Source: Drechmeria coniospora
Lineage: Eukaryota; Ascomycota; Sordariomycetes; Hypocreales; Ophiocordycipitaceae
Length of the DNA: 64,000 bases
Direction: 5' to 3'
Assembly (NCBI RefSeq): GCF_001625195.1
Contig: NC_054390.1
Span: 6,235,222 to 6,299,221, forward strand
Part shown: positions 11,970-23,316 of the stretch, in pieces
How the letters are laid out: every line of letters begins with the position of its first letter
Position numbering within the stretch: the stretch's first letter is position 1
Notes under the pieces: model-generated
Database searches by the model: none
What the model was told of the DNA's origin: nothing
The model's input: the letters and a program-made list of their open reading frames with translations, nothing else
Made by a program: the position numbers and the translations under genes

Positions 11970-13072
11970 ATGTACGCGGCGACCCCGGAGAACCAGGAGC
12001 GGGGCGGGCCCTTGCCGGCCGGCGATGGCACGATGGCCTTCCAGTCCTTCACCCATGCTGAATACCGGCAACGGCAACGAAAGTTCTCAGAGGACCTGCC
12101 CTCCATATTCCTGCATCGCCCCCTGACCCATCCTCAGACTCCTCCAGAGTCAACGTCCGGAAGCCCTCGAATAAAGTTCGAGGGTGACTATCCCCGCGCC
12201 GCACCGCCTAGGGTTGGGACGGAAGAGACATGGCATCCTCTCGGATCTTTGGCCACCACTTCGCGAGACTGCTCTCCGCTCCCAGGCATCGCTCGTCTCA
12301 ACTCTCCCAGGAATACCTCTGTGAGGCTTCCCAGCCTGGAGGAGTTTGATCAAGGAGTCGAGGCCCTCGCCAGATCCCATGGCCCACCTCGACCGTACAC
12401 CCCTCCTTCGCCCCTTTCAAGCTTGACAAGGTGTCGACCCTTTTCACAGCTTCCTCGACTTTCCCCCCACCGGTACTCGTACCATGTGAGCGACCCTTTC
12501 ACCCACGACACGGCTGGCATGGACGGTTATCCCAGTCCACCGCTCGACGGGGAGAACCGCCACATCAACCAAAAATACACCACTGAAGAGGGAGACTTCA
12601 TCATCTACGCCTGGCATGACAAGAAGCTCAAGTGGCAACGCATCAAGCAGGACTTTGCCGCCATGTTCGGCCGCACCCCCGAGCGAACGGTGCAAGGCCT
12701 GCAAGCCTGGTACTACCGCATGAACCAGCGGATTCCTGTCTGGGATCAGGATGGCTGGCTCGTCTTCGACAACGAGGACGATCTCGAGCCCAGGTATGTC
12801 AGCATCAAATGCAGAGAGAGGGACAGTCACGACAAGCCGATGGAGCCTCTCGGCCTAGCACAACGGTATCCGGAGCGGGCAATCCATTACTCCTGGGTGG
12901 ACCCTCAGCTGAAGCAGAAGTCGCAGGACTGGGGTAAGCCTATCTTGATTCCATATCCAGCTTGCAGTGGCCTTGTCAGTACTAACTGTTCACAGCTGCA
13001 AAGCGAGCGTTGCAGTACCGTGAGCGTCGCGAACGCAGGAAGAGAAAGGAGCAACGGCGATTGAAGCTATAG
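11970..13072 (+). CDS. Myb/SANT-like DNA-binding-domain protein
   Basis: Two exons, 11970-12933 and 12996-13072 (346 residues). The 62-nt intron has donor GTAAGC, branch ACTAAC at 12981 and acceptor CACAG; splicing joins DW to AAKRALQYRERRER in frame. The first 200 residues are Ser/Pro-rich and look disordered. At about 200-255 there is a Myb/SANT-like helix-turn-helix (begins KYTTEEGDFIIYAW, then LKWQRIKQDFAAMFGR and VQGLQAWYYRMN). The C-terminus is strongly basic (RERRERRKRKEQRR). This arrangement is found in uncharacterised fungal proteins. A nuclear DNA-binding role is inferred from the fold alone; targets are unknown. It converges on IWR1 across about 1 kb. Confidence 0.82.
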
Positions 13073-14127
13073 TCCATTGAACCTGGGTCTTGCTGGCACG
13101 GCACAGCGCGAATATGACAATGCTGGATATGATGATCACGCAAATACCTGCAGATGACGCCTCCGTTCGGTCTGCGTCAGCGTCAATGCTGCTCTATATC
13201 CCTTTTGAGTGAACACTCTCGTTTCCTTTGTTTCTGCACTATATACCTATTTTCCCATGTCGCACATGGCTTACGAGGCGAGGACATCCATGATGCAAGG
13301 CCCTAATGGCCTGGCTCGGACAGATAGCGAGGTGGAAATGAACATTTCAAACGAAGTGGTTACGTCGTGCCCAACAAACGTCTGCGTGAACAAACAACGC
13401 CAGCTCGCTCCGCATGCCCTGAGCCCAACTGGAGAAAAAAAAGTGTGAGGGGCATGACGTATCATGACAACTAAGTAGATATATCGTACTGATCACCAAA
13501 ATAACCCGCGTGTAGCTTTTTATTGAAACTCATCCTTCATAACCCAAACGCCGCATCAGAGAAGCTTTCTTCATATGTCGTCACCAGACTTCGCCAGACA
13601 CGGGGCCAGCAATCAGTAGCCTCAAACGGGAAAGGACCCTGGCATTCCCGGTGCGCAGTGAAGCCGCGTCTGGTTGATGGGATGTCAGGAAGGGCCGCGC
13701 GGCATGGTTATCCACGCATCCTAGGGGGACAGCGTCCTTGCTTGAAATAATTCTCGGAGCCAGCCTTTTCCTGTTGCTAGCTGTCATATTTCCGATCCAG
13801 TACAAGCAAACAGGCATCAGGAAGCGTAACTGGAGGCACACATGCAGGGAACCGCGGCTTGCGGATGGCTGCCAGAACTTTGCAGTGCTTCGTCCATTCC
13901 CCCACCCCGAACACGGAGATATCCCTGACGAAATGTTCGAGCAACGGCGGATAAAGTAGGACCTGTACCTTTGCCTGCATGGGTAGACGCAGCCATTGGT
14001 GCACTGCTAGTTTTGCTCTATGCATGAATGTTGCACTGTTTGCTCGATGGCAACTACCACAAACCACCTTGGGGAGTGGCAGGCCACCTAGTCATCAGCA
14101 TGATGCCTCACGCTAGGTCTGCTCGTA
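13073..14127. other. Convergent intergenic region
   Basis: This lies between the 3' ends of the Myb-like gene and IWR1, and must hold both terminators. No gene, RNA or repeat was recognised. Confidence 0.5.
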
Positions 14128-15520
14128 TTACTGAAAGGCCGAGTTGCGTTTCATAAACGCTCGGATGCGCTCCATATGAGCATCGTCATTGTCTAGTATA
14201 TCGCTCTTGATGACCATTTCGTCGTCTCTTTCGTCATTGCTGTTGTACATGTCATCGTACTCCTCTTCATCAGAGGCGTTGCAGTTGCGGTAGAGGTACG
14301 CTTGTCGGCCGAATTCGTCATCCGAGTCTACCTCATCCTCCGGATAATCAGCTGTGTAGTGATTTTCGGCTACCGTTGAGTTAGCGTATGGCTGCAGTCG
14401 GGAGACGGGCAATCGAAACCTCCTCATCAGGTCTCAGGGTCATACCGTTTTCATCCTCGTCGTCCTCATCCAGATCATCCTCGTCGTCCGGAGACTGGCC
14501 AAAGAAAAGCATGTTTTCTTCCTCGTCTTGGAAGACCAGGATGCCGATGTCCATGGGTGAGACACCCAACGCAACCGAGTTGGCAGGAATGCGGACGTAC
14601 TCCTCGATGACCCAGTCATCCTCGTCATCGTCATCTGTGGCGTCGCTCATGGTCATATCGATGGGCTCTTCGGCCAGAGGGGGTGGGGATGGCGTAAACT
14701 CGGGGTGACGCTCTTGAAACCGCTTGGCAGGTGGCTTGGGCTTGAATTTGGAAACCTTTGGTCTCTCTTGTTGCATGTCATGAAGAGCGAAACCAATCTC
14801 GTCGAGGACCCATTGGTCCATAGCCGCGGCGACTTGATCCATGTTTTCGTTTTGATGGTTCATGAGAGATGATGGAAATGGTTTCCGCTCCAGAGTCTCG
14901 ACAGCAACCTGAGCCTTGCTTCTGGTACCGGGCCGCTTTAACTGCTTTTGCTGATGGATTTCGGACGTATTCGTCAACGGGGACGGCTCAACTTCTGCTT
15001 GCGTTTCAGCATGGAATGGAGCAAGGCCTCCCCGAGGTTTGCGTGTCTTCCTTTTCAGAGTTCCCTCGATGAAGACGGCAGAGGAGTACCGTGTCCTTTT
15101 GGAGTTGCTCCTGCTGGCCAACAGCGTTGCCGACCTTGACACTCGAAATCGCCTGGGCTCGACGTGGATAGGCTTGTCAAGCTTCACAGTGTCGGAAGAG
15201 GGGACGAATGCGGTGGAGGCGATATTGTGACGCGCGCCATGATGCTTCTTGGTCGGAGGAGAAGCATCCTCAGGGCATGAGACGTGAATGACAGGCCTAT
15301 CGGGGTGGGCAGCATTTGCAGAGGTGGCTGCCGCCGGTGCCCGTCGCTGATATGCCCAACTACCACCGCAGGGTCGTTTCTGGCCCGCGTCCAACTCTGT
15401 TCCTGGTCAGTCATCGGGAACAGGAACAGCCAACGCGGCGAGGGACTGACGGAGAAACTGGACAGGTGTCTCCTCGACCCGTTTGCGCTTGACGCGAATC
15501 AGCTGCGGCGGGATCGACAT
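14128..15520 (-). CDS. IWR1: RNA polymerase II nuclear import factor Iwr1
   Basis: Three exons on the minus strand: 15520-15451, 15402-14446, 14369-14128 (1269 nt, 422 residues; introns 48 and 76 nt). The ATG at 15520 starts MSIPPQLIRVKRKRVEETPV, the basic start typical of the family, and exon 2 continues with YQRR. The diagnostic Iwr1 domain spans the last splice junction: an Asp/Glu-rich stretch ending DEDEN joins AENHYTADYPEDEVDSDDE and then AYLYRN. The second intron uses donor GTATGA at 14445 and acceptor GGTAG; it is supported by a GCTAAC branch site and by phase. By family, Iwr1 binds the Pol II active-centre cleft and directs import of assembled Pol II through an N-terminal bipartite localisation signal. 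It is divergent from the CBM48 gene. Confidence 0.9.
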
Positions 15521-16494
15521 ATTCAGAGTCTGAATTGGCACGAAGAAATCGTGGAGATTATAGCTGTCTTGTGGCCAACAATGGCCGAGGCTGCAGTGGA
15601 TGATGTTTGCATGGTGGAAAGTTCAACACATTAGCGACATGCCATACATAAATAAGAACTACAAGTACATGTTGAATGTTGCTCGATGCCCCACCGCATT
15701 GTTCCTTCACCCTTCCTTGTTTGGACTAACAGGGTCGGCAAGTGGGGGCGCAAAGGTTACCCCTTCTAATTTGTCGCAGGATGATTACCTCATCATGGAA
15801 TGTACTTCAGTACTCCATAAGTACTCCGTACGGAGTACTCGGAGAAGTTATCCGTAATTACCCCGTTACCCGTACTTAGACTACGGAGTACTTGGTACAG
15901 TATTATTAGTACGGATAGGTAGGTCCTGCCGCTGATGAATACGTATGTGCTTGTACGAAGTACAGTATGAATACTCACCGGCTAAACTGTATAGTGGGTG
16001 CATAACCTCCGTAAACCTACAACTACGCCTAATAATACCTTAATGAGCCTGAACTTGCAATTGAGATTTCCTTCTTCTCTTCTTGACGGCGATGAGAGCC
16101 AGTATCCAGTGTGAACATGGCACAAGTACCAAGTAGTCACTTCCCGCATGGAATCTGGAGGAGGCCATTCTCGCCTCGCCTGGCAAGGAATGGCGTGGCG
16201 TCCGTGGTTGGGTGCGCCAAAGGCTTGGGCTACATAGCGGACAGTTGTATCCAGAGACTAGCTAGTTTTCCTGGTGACCATGTCGTCATCATCCTGAGGC
16301 ACAGGGGAAGCCGAGGCTCGACCACGATTATCACTCCTACATCAACCTGCTTCCCGGCAGATTTGGATTTACCAGATGGTGAATGTTGAACTTGCGGGAG
16401 CCTCGTCGCAAGAGAATTTCCAAGCAGCAAAGAAGCGCACATCACCCAGAAGCACCATCAACGAAGAACCCAACTCCGACGATTCACCCTCACG
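15521..16494. other. Divergent promoter region of IWR1 and the CBM48 gene
   Basis: This 974-bp stretch lies between two start codons pointing apart. At 15790-15980 it contains a GTAC-rich island with a back-to-back copy of the dispersed motif (TACTCCGTACGGAGTAC near 15824) and another TACGGAGTAC near 15882. No gene was seen. Confidence 0.6.
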
Positions 16495-17689
16495 ATGGCT
16501 TCGTCGTCGGCTGCCGTGACCATCAGCTTCCATAAACCTGGCACACAGCCTCCCGTCTTTGTGGCTGGAACCTTTTCAGATCCGCCTTATATTCTTCAGG
16601 AGATGCAATATATGCGTGATGCTGCGGGCGAGCATCACTTCACGACACAAGTCGCCGTCGTCCCTGGGCAAGACTACAGCTACAGATTCAGAGTTGGCAA
16701 CAGCGAGGACTGGACTCTGGATGAGCATGCGAGCTTGTGTGAGCCTCCATAGGTCCCCAACTGACGACGATGAGTTGACTGGCGGCCAGCAACGGATAGT
16801 CATGGGGACAATGTAAACATGCTCAGGGTGCCCGTCATCAGCGATCCGGCTAGGAGGCTCCAGACACCAATAGAGCCCACAGAGAGGGAAGGAGGCGGAT
16901 CTCCTCACCCTGGACTGCGAGGCATCGTTGGCGGTGCGGCGGCACCAGTCAAGTCACTTGCGGCCAAGGCGTCGCAGCCGCAGTGCGAGGACTCTCCAGC
17001 CCCCATCGAAATTGTGGCACCCACGACGACCGACGTTGAAGACACCGATGAAGTGAGAAGTGATATCCCCGACCGGACGACAAGCTGACGTCGACATTAC
17101 TGACGTCATCGCCCAGCCGGATTCCATCATGCCTGCCGGTCCGGGCCGTGCGCAAGGCCAAAAGCACGACATGATGGACGTATGCGGCGCGTCTCAGGCT
17201 CCCCTCTTTGCTCACGAATCTTTTGGGGAGGCCGAGTCTGTGTATGACGGGCTTGATCACGAAGTTCTCGATGACCCCTACGGACGGGTGGAACCAGCGG
17301 AGGCACTGAGCGACAGCGGCATCGAAGACATCGATGTGGAGGATCCGACACTTGAAAAGTTCCCCCAGGACCGCGCATCCGTCATAAATACCTTGCGCAA
17401 CATTCAGTCTGGTCATGACGAGGTTCGCGCACATATGGAGGACGTACGACCCGCCCACGACAGGTCGAGGAGAACCAGCGATGGATCCGCCGACGAAAGT
17501 CTCGTCGGGATTCCTAGCCCTTCGTCGACGAAAAAACAAGAGTACAGACTGTCACATGGCGGCGGTGTTGGACGTACAAGGTCTGCAGTGTCGCTGGGGC
17601 CCATCGCGGAGGAGCCAAAGGCCGGCACAGACAGCTGGATCAACCGAGGTCAAGCGTCGGGTGAAATGCCGACATCGATTGACGTTTAA
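16495..17689 (+). CDS. CBM48 / AMPK1 glycogen-binding-domain protein
   Basis: Three exons, 16495-16738, 16790-17052 and 17117-17689 (1080 nt, 359 residues). The introns are 51 and 64 nt with GTGAGC/GTGAGA donors and CCAG acceptors. Residues 1 to about 100 form an AMPK1_CBM (CBM48) module: VTISFHKPGTQPPVFVAGTF, then the aromatic DYSYRFRVGNSEDWTLDE; the junction gives STDSHGDNVNMLRVP, which closes the fold. The rest is disordered, acidic and Ser-rich. By family, this resembles the fungal Crp1/Mdg1 group and AMPK beta-subunit modules that bind glycogen or other carbohydrate structures. It lacks the kinase-interacting C-terminal domain of an AMPK beta subunit, so I do not call it one. Function is otherwise unknown. 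Confidence 0.8.
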
Positions 17690-18347
17690 GGACGGTCTAT
17701 AGAATACCGTCGACTGAGGGATCATCTCATGGCGCGTTGCGCAATTCATCGGGGCGGTTGGCGGTTGGCGGTTGGCCATGACCTCAAACACGTCACTGTT
17801 CGTTTGCTTCACAACACAATCATTTCTCCCTTTGACGAAACTGGCTCGCACCTTTCGCTTGGATCATTTTTCGTGATTCATTCCCATTTTCCTGTATTGT
17901 TTGATAACAGAGCCTCGTCTTGTCGCCCAGGGAGGGGAAGATGTGATGGCGGATGACGTCGAGAAGAGGCAGAGGAAAGGAGGAGACCAGATTGGAAGGG
18001 AAAGGTCAACGAAGGCTCCTTGATATTCATGCAAGTTTTTGGAAAGATTGATTCTGCGTCACCCAAATATCGACATGTAAGTACTTTACGACTATTGTAT
18101 TCCATGAGGCTGCGAAAGAAAAGACAACCAAACCCCCTGCCATTCCTGTCATCCGTCATTGGATTTTCCCTTTTTCCGGGTTTGGGTGGGGGAGCCCTTC
18201 GGGAGCCCAAAGCGCCGACAACCGAGGCCGACAAGTGAGCTCCCATCTCGGACCCACTCTGATCCGATTAGATAGCGGTGGCTTGTAAAAATATCCTTCC
18301 GTCACTTGCGTGTTGCTTGCACTCCTGTAAGCAACGCTTCCTTCACG
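17690..18347. other. Intergenic, promoter side of MRH4
   Basis: This separates two same-strand genes (3' end of the CBM48 gene, start of MRH4). No gene, RNA or repeat array was recognised. Confidence 0.5.
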
Positions 18348-20165
18348 ATGCCGCCGTCCATAACGCCCAACTCGGTATGCTCCCTGTGCATCTTCGCACT
18401 GAGCCGCCGTCCGGCATCCCTCGGCCCACCTCGCCCATGCCTCGGCCAGCGGCTTTTCTCACGCCAGGGTAAGCCGAGGCCGTCGCGTATGGTGCTGTCT
18501 GACCAAGTCCATCGAACTCCCTCGTCTCGTGATGACCGTCGCTCGCGACCGGGGTCGGTCGCCGGGCCCTTTGCCGGAATGAATAGGAGAGTCGCCAACG
18601 TCGAGCCGAGAAGACCTTCGAGAACAGCGGACACGAACGCCAGCCGATCCACAAGAAGAGACGGGGACTCGGGTCGAACCAACGATCGGCGGTCGAAGGA
18701 CGATCGAAAGGCGCTCAAGATGCAGCGCGCATTGGCCACGGTATCCTACAGCAAGAGATCATCCATCAAGGATCGCATGCTGCAATTCGAGTCCTTTGAC
18801 CAGTTCGATCTATTGCCCATCGTGAAGACGGCCGTGTCCGAGGATCTGTTCAAGGGCATGGTCGACATCCGCCCAACGCCCGTCCAACGGTTGGCCATCC
18901 CGGCGCTTCTGGGTTCACCATGGGAAGAAAAACGAAACGCGGAAGTCGAGTCGTTTCTGCTGGCAGCTGAAACGGGTTCGGGCAAGACACTCGCCTATCT
19001 GTTGCCGGCCATCCATGCCCTCAAGAATGCCGAAGCAAAGGACCCTGACATCTTGGCCTTCAAGGAGAGGCACGAGGCAGAGAAGGAGCGTCAGCAGGCC
19101 TCGGGGTTCAAGGGAAGGGCGTTTGAGGAACCGCACCCCACCATGGCGCGGCCAAAAGTGGTCGTGCTCGTGCCGACGGCCGAGCTGGCCCAGCAGGTGA
19201 TGCGGGTGTCCAAGTCGCTGTCGCACGTTGTCAAGTTCAAGACGGAAATGCTCTCGTCCGAACTGAAAGCCCAGCAAATCCAGCGAAATCTCTACGGGCC
19301 CAAGGGCCTCGACGTGGTCGTCGCCACGCCGCATTTGCTCGCGTCCATTGCCGAGTCGGACCCGAACATTCTCTCCCGCGTCAGCAACCTCGTCATCGAC
19401 GAAGCCGACTCTCTCCTCGACCGCAGCTTCGCACCCGTCACGACGAGCATCATCGAGCGAGCGATGCCGTCGCTGAAGCAGCTCGTATGCTGCTCCGCCA
19501 CGATCCCGCGAAAGCTGAACAACTACCTGGCCACGACCTACCCCAAGATGGTTCGCATCACGACGCCCAACCTGCACGCCATCCCTCGACGGGTGCAGCT
19601 CGGCGTCATCGACGTGTCCCGGGACCCGTACCGCAACAACAAGGATCTTGCCTGCGCCGATGCCATCTACACGATTGGGCGAGAGAGCTCAGCACAAGAG
19701 GGTCTCGTCAAGGGTGAGATCGACGTGCGGCGTGTCATGGTCTTCGTCAACGAACGCGAAAAGACGGACGAGGTTGCCGAGTATCTTCGGTCCAAGGGAA
19801 TCGATGCTCAAGCCTTGCACAGGGATACTCCGGAGAAGCGCCACGGCGAGATTCTCGACGTCTTCACCTCGCCCGAGCCGATGCGGGTACCAACGGCCGA
19901 GAACTCGGGACGGAAGCGCTCGCTGCCCAACGTCAAGGCCCTTGTGGTAACGGACCTGGCGTCCAGAGGCATCGACACGCTGGCCGTCCGCCACGTCATC
20001 CTCTACGACGTTCCTCATACCACCATCGACTTCATCCACCGCCTTGGCCGAGCTGGGCGAATGGGCCGGCGAGGACGGGGTATTGTGCTGGTTGGCAACG
20101 ACGACAGGAAGGATGTGGTTTCCGAGGTCAAGAGGAGCATGTTTATGGGTCAAGCGTTGATATGA
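18348..20165 (+). CDS. MRH4: Mitochondrial DEAD-box RNA helicase Mrh4
   Basis: Intronless, 605 residues from the ATG at 18348. The N-terminus is Arg/Ser/Pro-rich with almost no acidic residues over the first 45 residues, as in mitochondrial presequences. Helicase motifs appear in order: Q-motif region RPTPVQRLAIPALL, Walker A AETGSGKT at about 207, PTAELAQQ, ATPHLL, DEAD at about 351-354, SAT, VMVFVN, TDLASRGID, and HRLGRAGRMGR at about 564. An insertion after motif I (KDPDILAFKERHEAEKERQQ) is typical of Mrh4. By family, Mrh4 acts in the mitochondrial matrix in assembly of the large mitoribosomal subunit. All catalytic motifs look intact. Confidence 0.92.
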   Translation: MPPSITPNSVCSLCIFALSRRPASLGPPRPCLGQRLFSRQGKPRPSRMVLSDQVHRTPSSRDDRRSRPGSVAGPFAGMNRRVANVEPRRPSRTADTNASRSTRRDGDSGRTNDRRSKDDRKALKMQRALATVSYSKRSSIKDRMLQFESFDQFDLLPIVKTAVSEDLFKGMVDIRPTPVQRLAIPALLGSPWEEKRNAEVESFLLAAETGSGKTLAYLLPAIHALKNAEAKDPDILAFKERHEAEKERQQASGFKGRAFEEPHPTMARPKVVVLVPTAELAQQVMRVSKSLSHVVKFKTEMLSSELKAQQIQRNLYGPKGLDVVVATPHLLASIAESDPNILSRVSNLVIDEADSLLDRSFAPVTTSIIERAMPSLKQLVCCSATIPRKLNNYLATTYPKMVRITTPNLHAIPRRVQLGVIDVSRDPYRNNKDLACADAIYTIGRESSAQEGLVKGEIDVRRVMVFVNEREKTDEVAEYLRSKGIDAQALHRDTPEKRHGEILDVFTSPEPMRVPTAENSGRKRSLPNVKALVVTDLASRGIDTLAVRHVILYDVPHTTIDFIHRLGRAGRMGRRGRGIVLVGNDDRKDVVSEVKRSMFMGQALI

Positions 20166-21322
20166 TGACGTCTTGCGCATCGGAAACACGCAAGTTTGTG
20201 TGTACACTGTGTATGAATACAATCTACTGGTAGTTGGACTAACGCTGCTGTTGGGCGCGGCCAAGGTTGAGTTTGAACGCACCTGCGGTCGTGAAAGTAA
20301 GTACGGATATGGTGGACGAGAGAGCACTGTGGCCTCCCTCCACCGCTCATGGTTGGTGATTTGCACTGATGAACCGGGGGAGTCCTTGAGCTGGCAAAGC
20401 TTAGTACCTAAATAGGACCTTGATAGCGTTCCTCCTAGGTTAGTAGAAGTATCACTGCCAGTGCATCGTACTTGCACATTGCACATGTAGAGTGCTCCGT
20501 AGTGTGCGAATATTAATATTAATGCACCGAATAAATACATGTACAAGTACTGTATTACTCCGTGCTTTACAGTACAGTACAGAGTACTTGTACTGTTAGT
20601 ACTGAACAGTAGGCATACTGGGGACTGAAGTACTCCGTACCTGGGCCTCTATTCCGCCTTGCCGTTTTGGGGCAATTGTTCGCGACGCGTCGCGTCAGGA
20701 CTTACGAGCAGGTTTCCAGCTGTCGTGGGGGCAGAGACATACACCACAAGTGCATAAACATGCATAACATTGCTGCCAAATGGAGAACAAGCCTTGTAGG
20801 GCAATGTTTTAAGAACATGAAGTGCGTCTGCTGGTACTCCGTACAGTGCAGCAGCACTCTACCCATTGCAGAGAAAATGCAAGGCATTTCCGAGGTTGAA
20901 AACCTGTTGGTCAAACATGACAATAATAGCTGGTACTTTTTGAGCGGGTATTTCCTGCCTACTCGGTATTTCCTTCAATGTGCGTGTACTGTACAACTCC
21001 CAGAACCATTGTTAATCTAATAGCTAGCTGCTTTCCTACTCGCAGTGGAAGTTTCGGTGGGTCCTGCGCCAATAGAGCCTACGATACAGTACGTGTTTAT
21101 AATGCCGCAGCGCGTGTTTACCAAGCCCTTGCCGCCTGCCTCGGGAAGCTGCCCCGTCAACGCACGGTGGTAACAGGCAGATTGCAAACATCTCGACGTG
21201 CTTCTCACAGTCTATTACAAACCCGATTCTACCAGAATATTTGGCCGTGTGCGGGAAATAAATATTGGAGCAAAGTTTGCTCATCTTTTCAGTCATCACC
21301 CAGATTGTTTTCACCCCATACC
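20166..21322. other. Intergenic, with GTAC-rich island
   Basis: From about 20450 to 20650 the DNA is AT-richer and full of GTAC/AGTACT words, with TACTCCGTAC near 20632. Near 20822 the 13-mer GTGCGTCTGCTGG lies next to another TACTCCGTAC; the same 13-mer is clustered at 888-943. No gene was supported. Confidence 0.55.
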
Positions 21323-23020
21323 ATGCCCCGACCGAGACGGGCTCGAAACTCGGTGAGCACGACAAAGGGAAAGGCTTCCGAGCCCTTGAGCGACGTGGAT
21401 CATGCCGAGGAGGAGCGCGGGCGAGCACAAGGCCTAGCAAAGGCAACCCGATCCATGAGATGGCGGATGAGCCTGGGCGAAGAAGATGCTGTCAGGGCCG
21501 CGGACCAGTTGCGCGACAATGCCTTGGATCGGCTTGCCAATGAGGATGCTACGACGACAACCAGCGGCCAAACGGTAGGGAACGACACAAGCTCGATTGA
21601 GATGGGAAGGCGTGCCAGGGCGACGCCTGTGACGCATCGGGATACCACTGGACTGGACCTCGCCGACGACGACGTTTTCGGTGACCTCGACGACAGTTTC
21701 GCCGACGACGACGTGCCCCCGTGTGGCCGTTCAGCAGAGGACACATCCATGTCTTTGGGCCATTTCCGGCCGCGGTCGCGTCAGTCGAGCATCGTTGGAC
21801 GAAGCGATGCTCCCATCCGGCCGAGCAGCAGAGGCCCCAACACGCCCGGCATAGGCTCCTCCTTCAACTTTGGCGTCTTCAGAAGACGGGCGCGCGAGCC
21901 GTCGATCCTGGGTACGTCCCGGAAACCTCGATCGGAGGATGGCGGTGCGACGCACAACTCGGAACTGGAAAGCGAGGGCGAGTTTGAACCCGAAGCAGAA
22001 TCGACCCCCCTCAACAACCGGCGAAGGAGGCGAGGCAGCGAGCAGCTAATGAGCGACGAGCCGTCGGCGGAGTTGTTGTCGAAAAAGCGCAAGAGTGTCG
22101 AGGCGCACGATGACGACAGCCTACGGCCAGAGAAGATATCGAGGATAGGGTCGGATCCAGGGCAAGAGGCGGACAGCGACTCGGCAATGTCCGAGATTGC
22201 CTCTCCGTCCTTGCCGAGCACACCAGGTGCCTCCCGCCAGAGGCCGATGACTTTGGCGAACCAGGATGAGGTCGGTGCGCCGCCGGCCAGCAGCGACTCG
22301 GAAGGCGAGGCGGACACGTGGCCGGACATTCACACGCTGGCAAACAAACGACGCAGGCCATCGGTTTCGACGCCTTTCCAAGCCAACAACTTCTCCGACA
22401 TGTCATCTCCACCCTCTCTCACCCACTCACCGAACTATGCCGAGGAGAGGCTTCCCCGACGGCGGGGTCGAGCGGCAACACGACACCACGAAAACATCAC
22501 GACGGCAGATCTCACAAACTTGCTCCCCAAGCGCCGAGGCAAGAAGTTGGATGACGCGTTCAATACCGACAGCGACGAGGAGTTGGACACGGCAAGCCTG
22601 GGTCAGGACGACGATGAGCTCTCGTACCTAGGTGCACGTGCGGGACAACGGACGAGAAGGGGCCGCACCCGCGGCCGAACCGGCTCGCGCGGGGGGCGGA
22701 ATCGTTCGGCCCTGAAAGCGAACCAGACGGCCAACCAGGTCCGTGGTTCGGCCCGGAGCGGCAAGACGCACGATCGACGGCGGCCGGACGAGAACGAGAG
22801 CGAGGATGAAAACGACAAGGAAAACGACGAGGGGTTGAGCGCTTTCGTGCCCCTGCCGGAGGACACGTTCGACATGGACGCTGGCGAGGACGCGACTGGC
22901 GAGAATGTGGCGTCGACAGAGGAGCTGCGGCAGGCGGCCAAGAAGTTCGTCGAGGTTGACAAGTGGGAGCTGGAGTTTGAGGAGGTGACCGAAGTGTCTT
23001 CCCCGCAGGACGCACGATAG
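21323..23020 (+). CDS. Unrecognised low-complexity nuclear-type protein
   Basis: Intronless, 565 residues from the ATG at 21323 (context ACCATGC). The frame is open further upstream, but that part has no protein-like composition. The protein has a basic N-terminus (MPRPRRARNS), acidic tracts (LADDDVFGDLDDSFADDD), several Arg/Lys clusters resembling nuclear signals (NNRRRRRGSEQ, SKKRKS), and an Arg/Gly-rich segment near 440-470. Two stretches look structured and possibly conserved: ENITTADLTNLLPKRRGKKL (about 392-411) and the C-terminal ELRQAAKKFVEVDKWELEFE. I do not recognise the family. Codon use matches its neighbours, so I accept it as a gene. A nuclear or chromatin role is inference from composition only. 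It converges on TIP41. Confidence 0.75.
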   Translation: MPRPRRARNSVSTTKGKASEPLSDVDHAEEERGRAQGLAKATRSMRWRMSLGEEDAVRAADQLRDNALDRLANEDATTTTSGQTVGNDTSSIEMGRRARATPVTHRDTTGLDLADDDVFGDLDDSFADDDVPPCGRSAEDTSMSLGHFRPRSRQSSIVGRSDAPIRPSSRGPNTPGIGSSFNFGVFRRRAREPSILGTSRKPRSEDGGATHNSELESEGEFEPEAESTPLNNRRRRRGSEQLMSDEPSAELLSKKRKSVEAHDDDSLRPEKISRIGSDPGQEADSDSAMSEIASPSLPSTPGASRQRPMTLANQDEVGAPPASSDSEGEADTWPDIHTLANKRRRPSVSTPFQANNFSDMSSPPSLTHSPNYAEERLPRRRGRAATRHHENITTADLTNLLPKRRGKKLDDAFNTDSDEELDTASLGQDDDELSYLGARAGQRTRRGRTRGRTGSRGGRNRSALKANQTANQVRGSARSGKTHDRRRPDENESEDENDKENDEGLSAFVPLPEDTFDMDAGEDATGENVASTEELRQAAKKFVEVDKWELEFEEVTEVSSPQDAR

Positions 23021-23316
23021 GTGCTTCACGAAGGAACAATCCCGGCTGTTGCATCGTACTTGGCGTGTTTTCTAGTGCTTCGGAGCTGACGGGAGCACGC
23101 CCAATACTCATATCTGTGCGGTGCAGGATGATGGATGGGGAGGGCGAGTTGCGATGCTCGGATTCAACCGACTTTCTTGATATCATGAGGTACGCTATCC
23201 TATAAAAATACCATTGGCTTTCCGACAGAGAAGGGATGCAGCGATTCCCACGCCCAACGCCGTGAAAAAAAAACAAAGAAAGGCAGCCCAGCCACCTGCC
23301 AGTTTCGCTGCCATGG

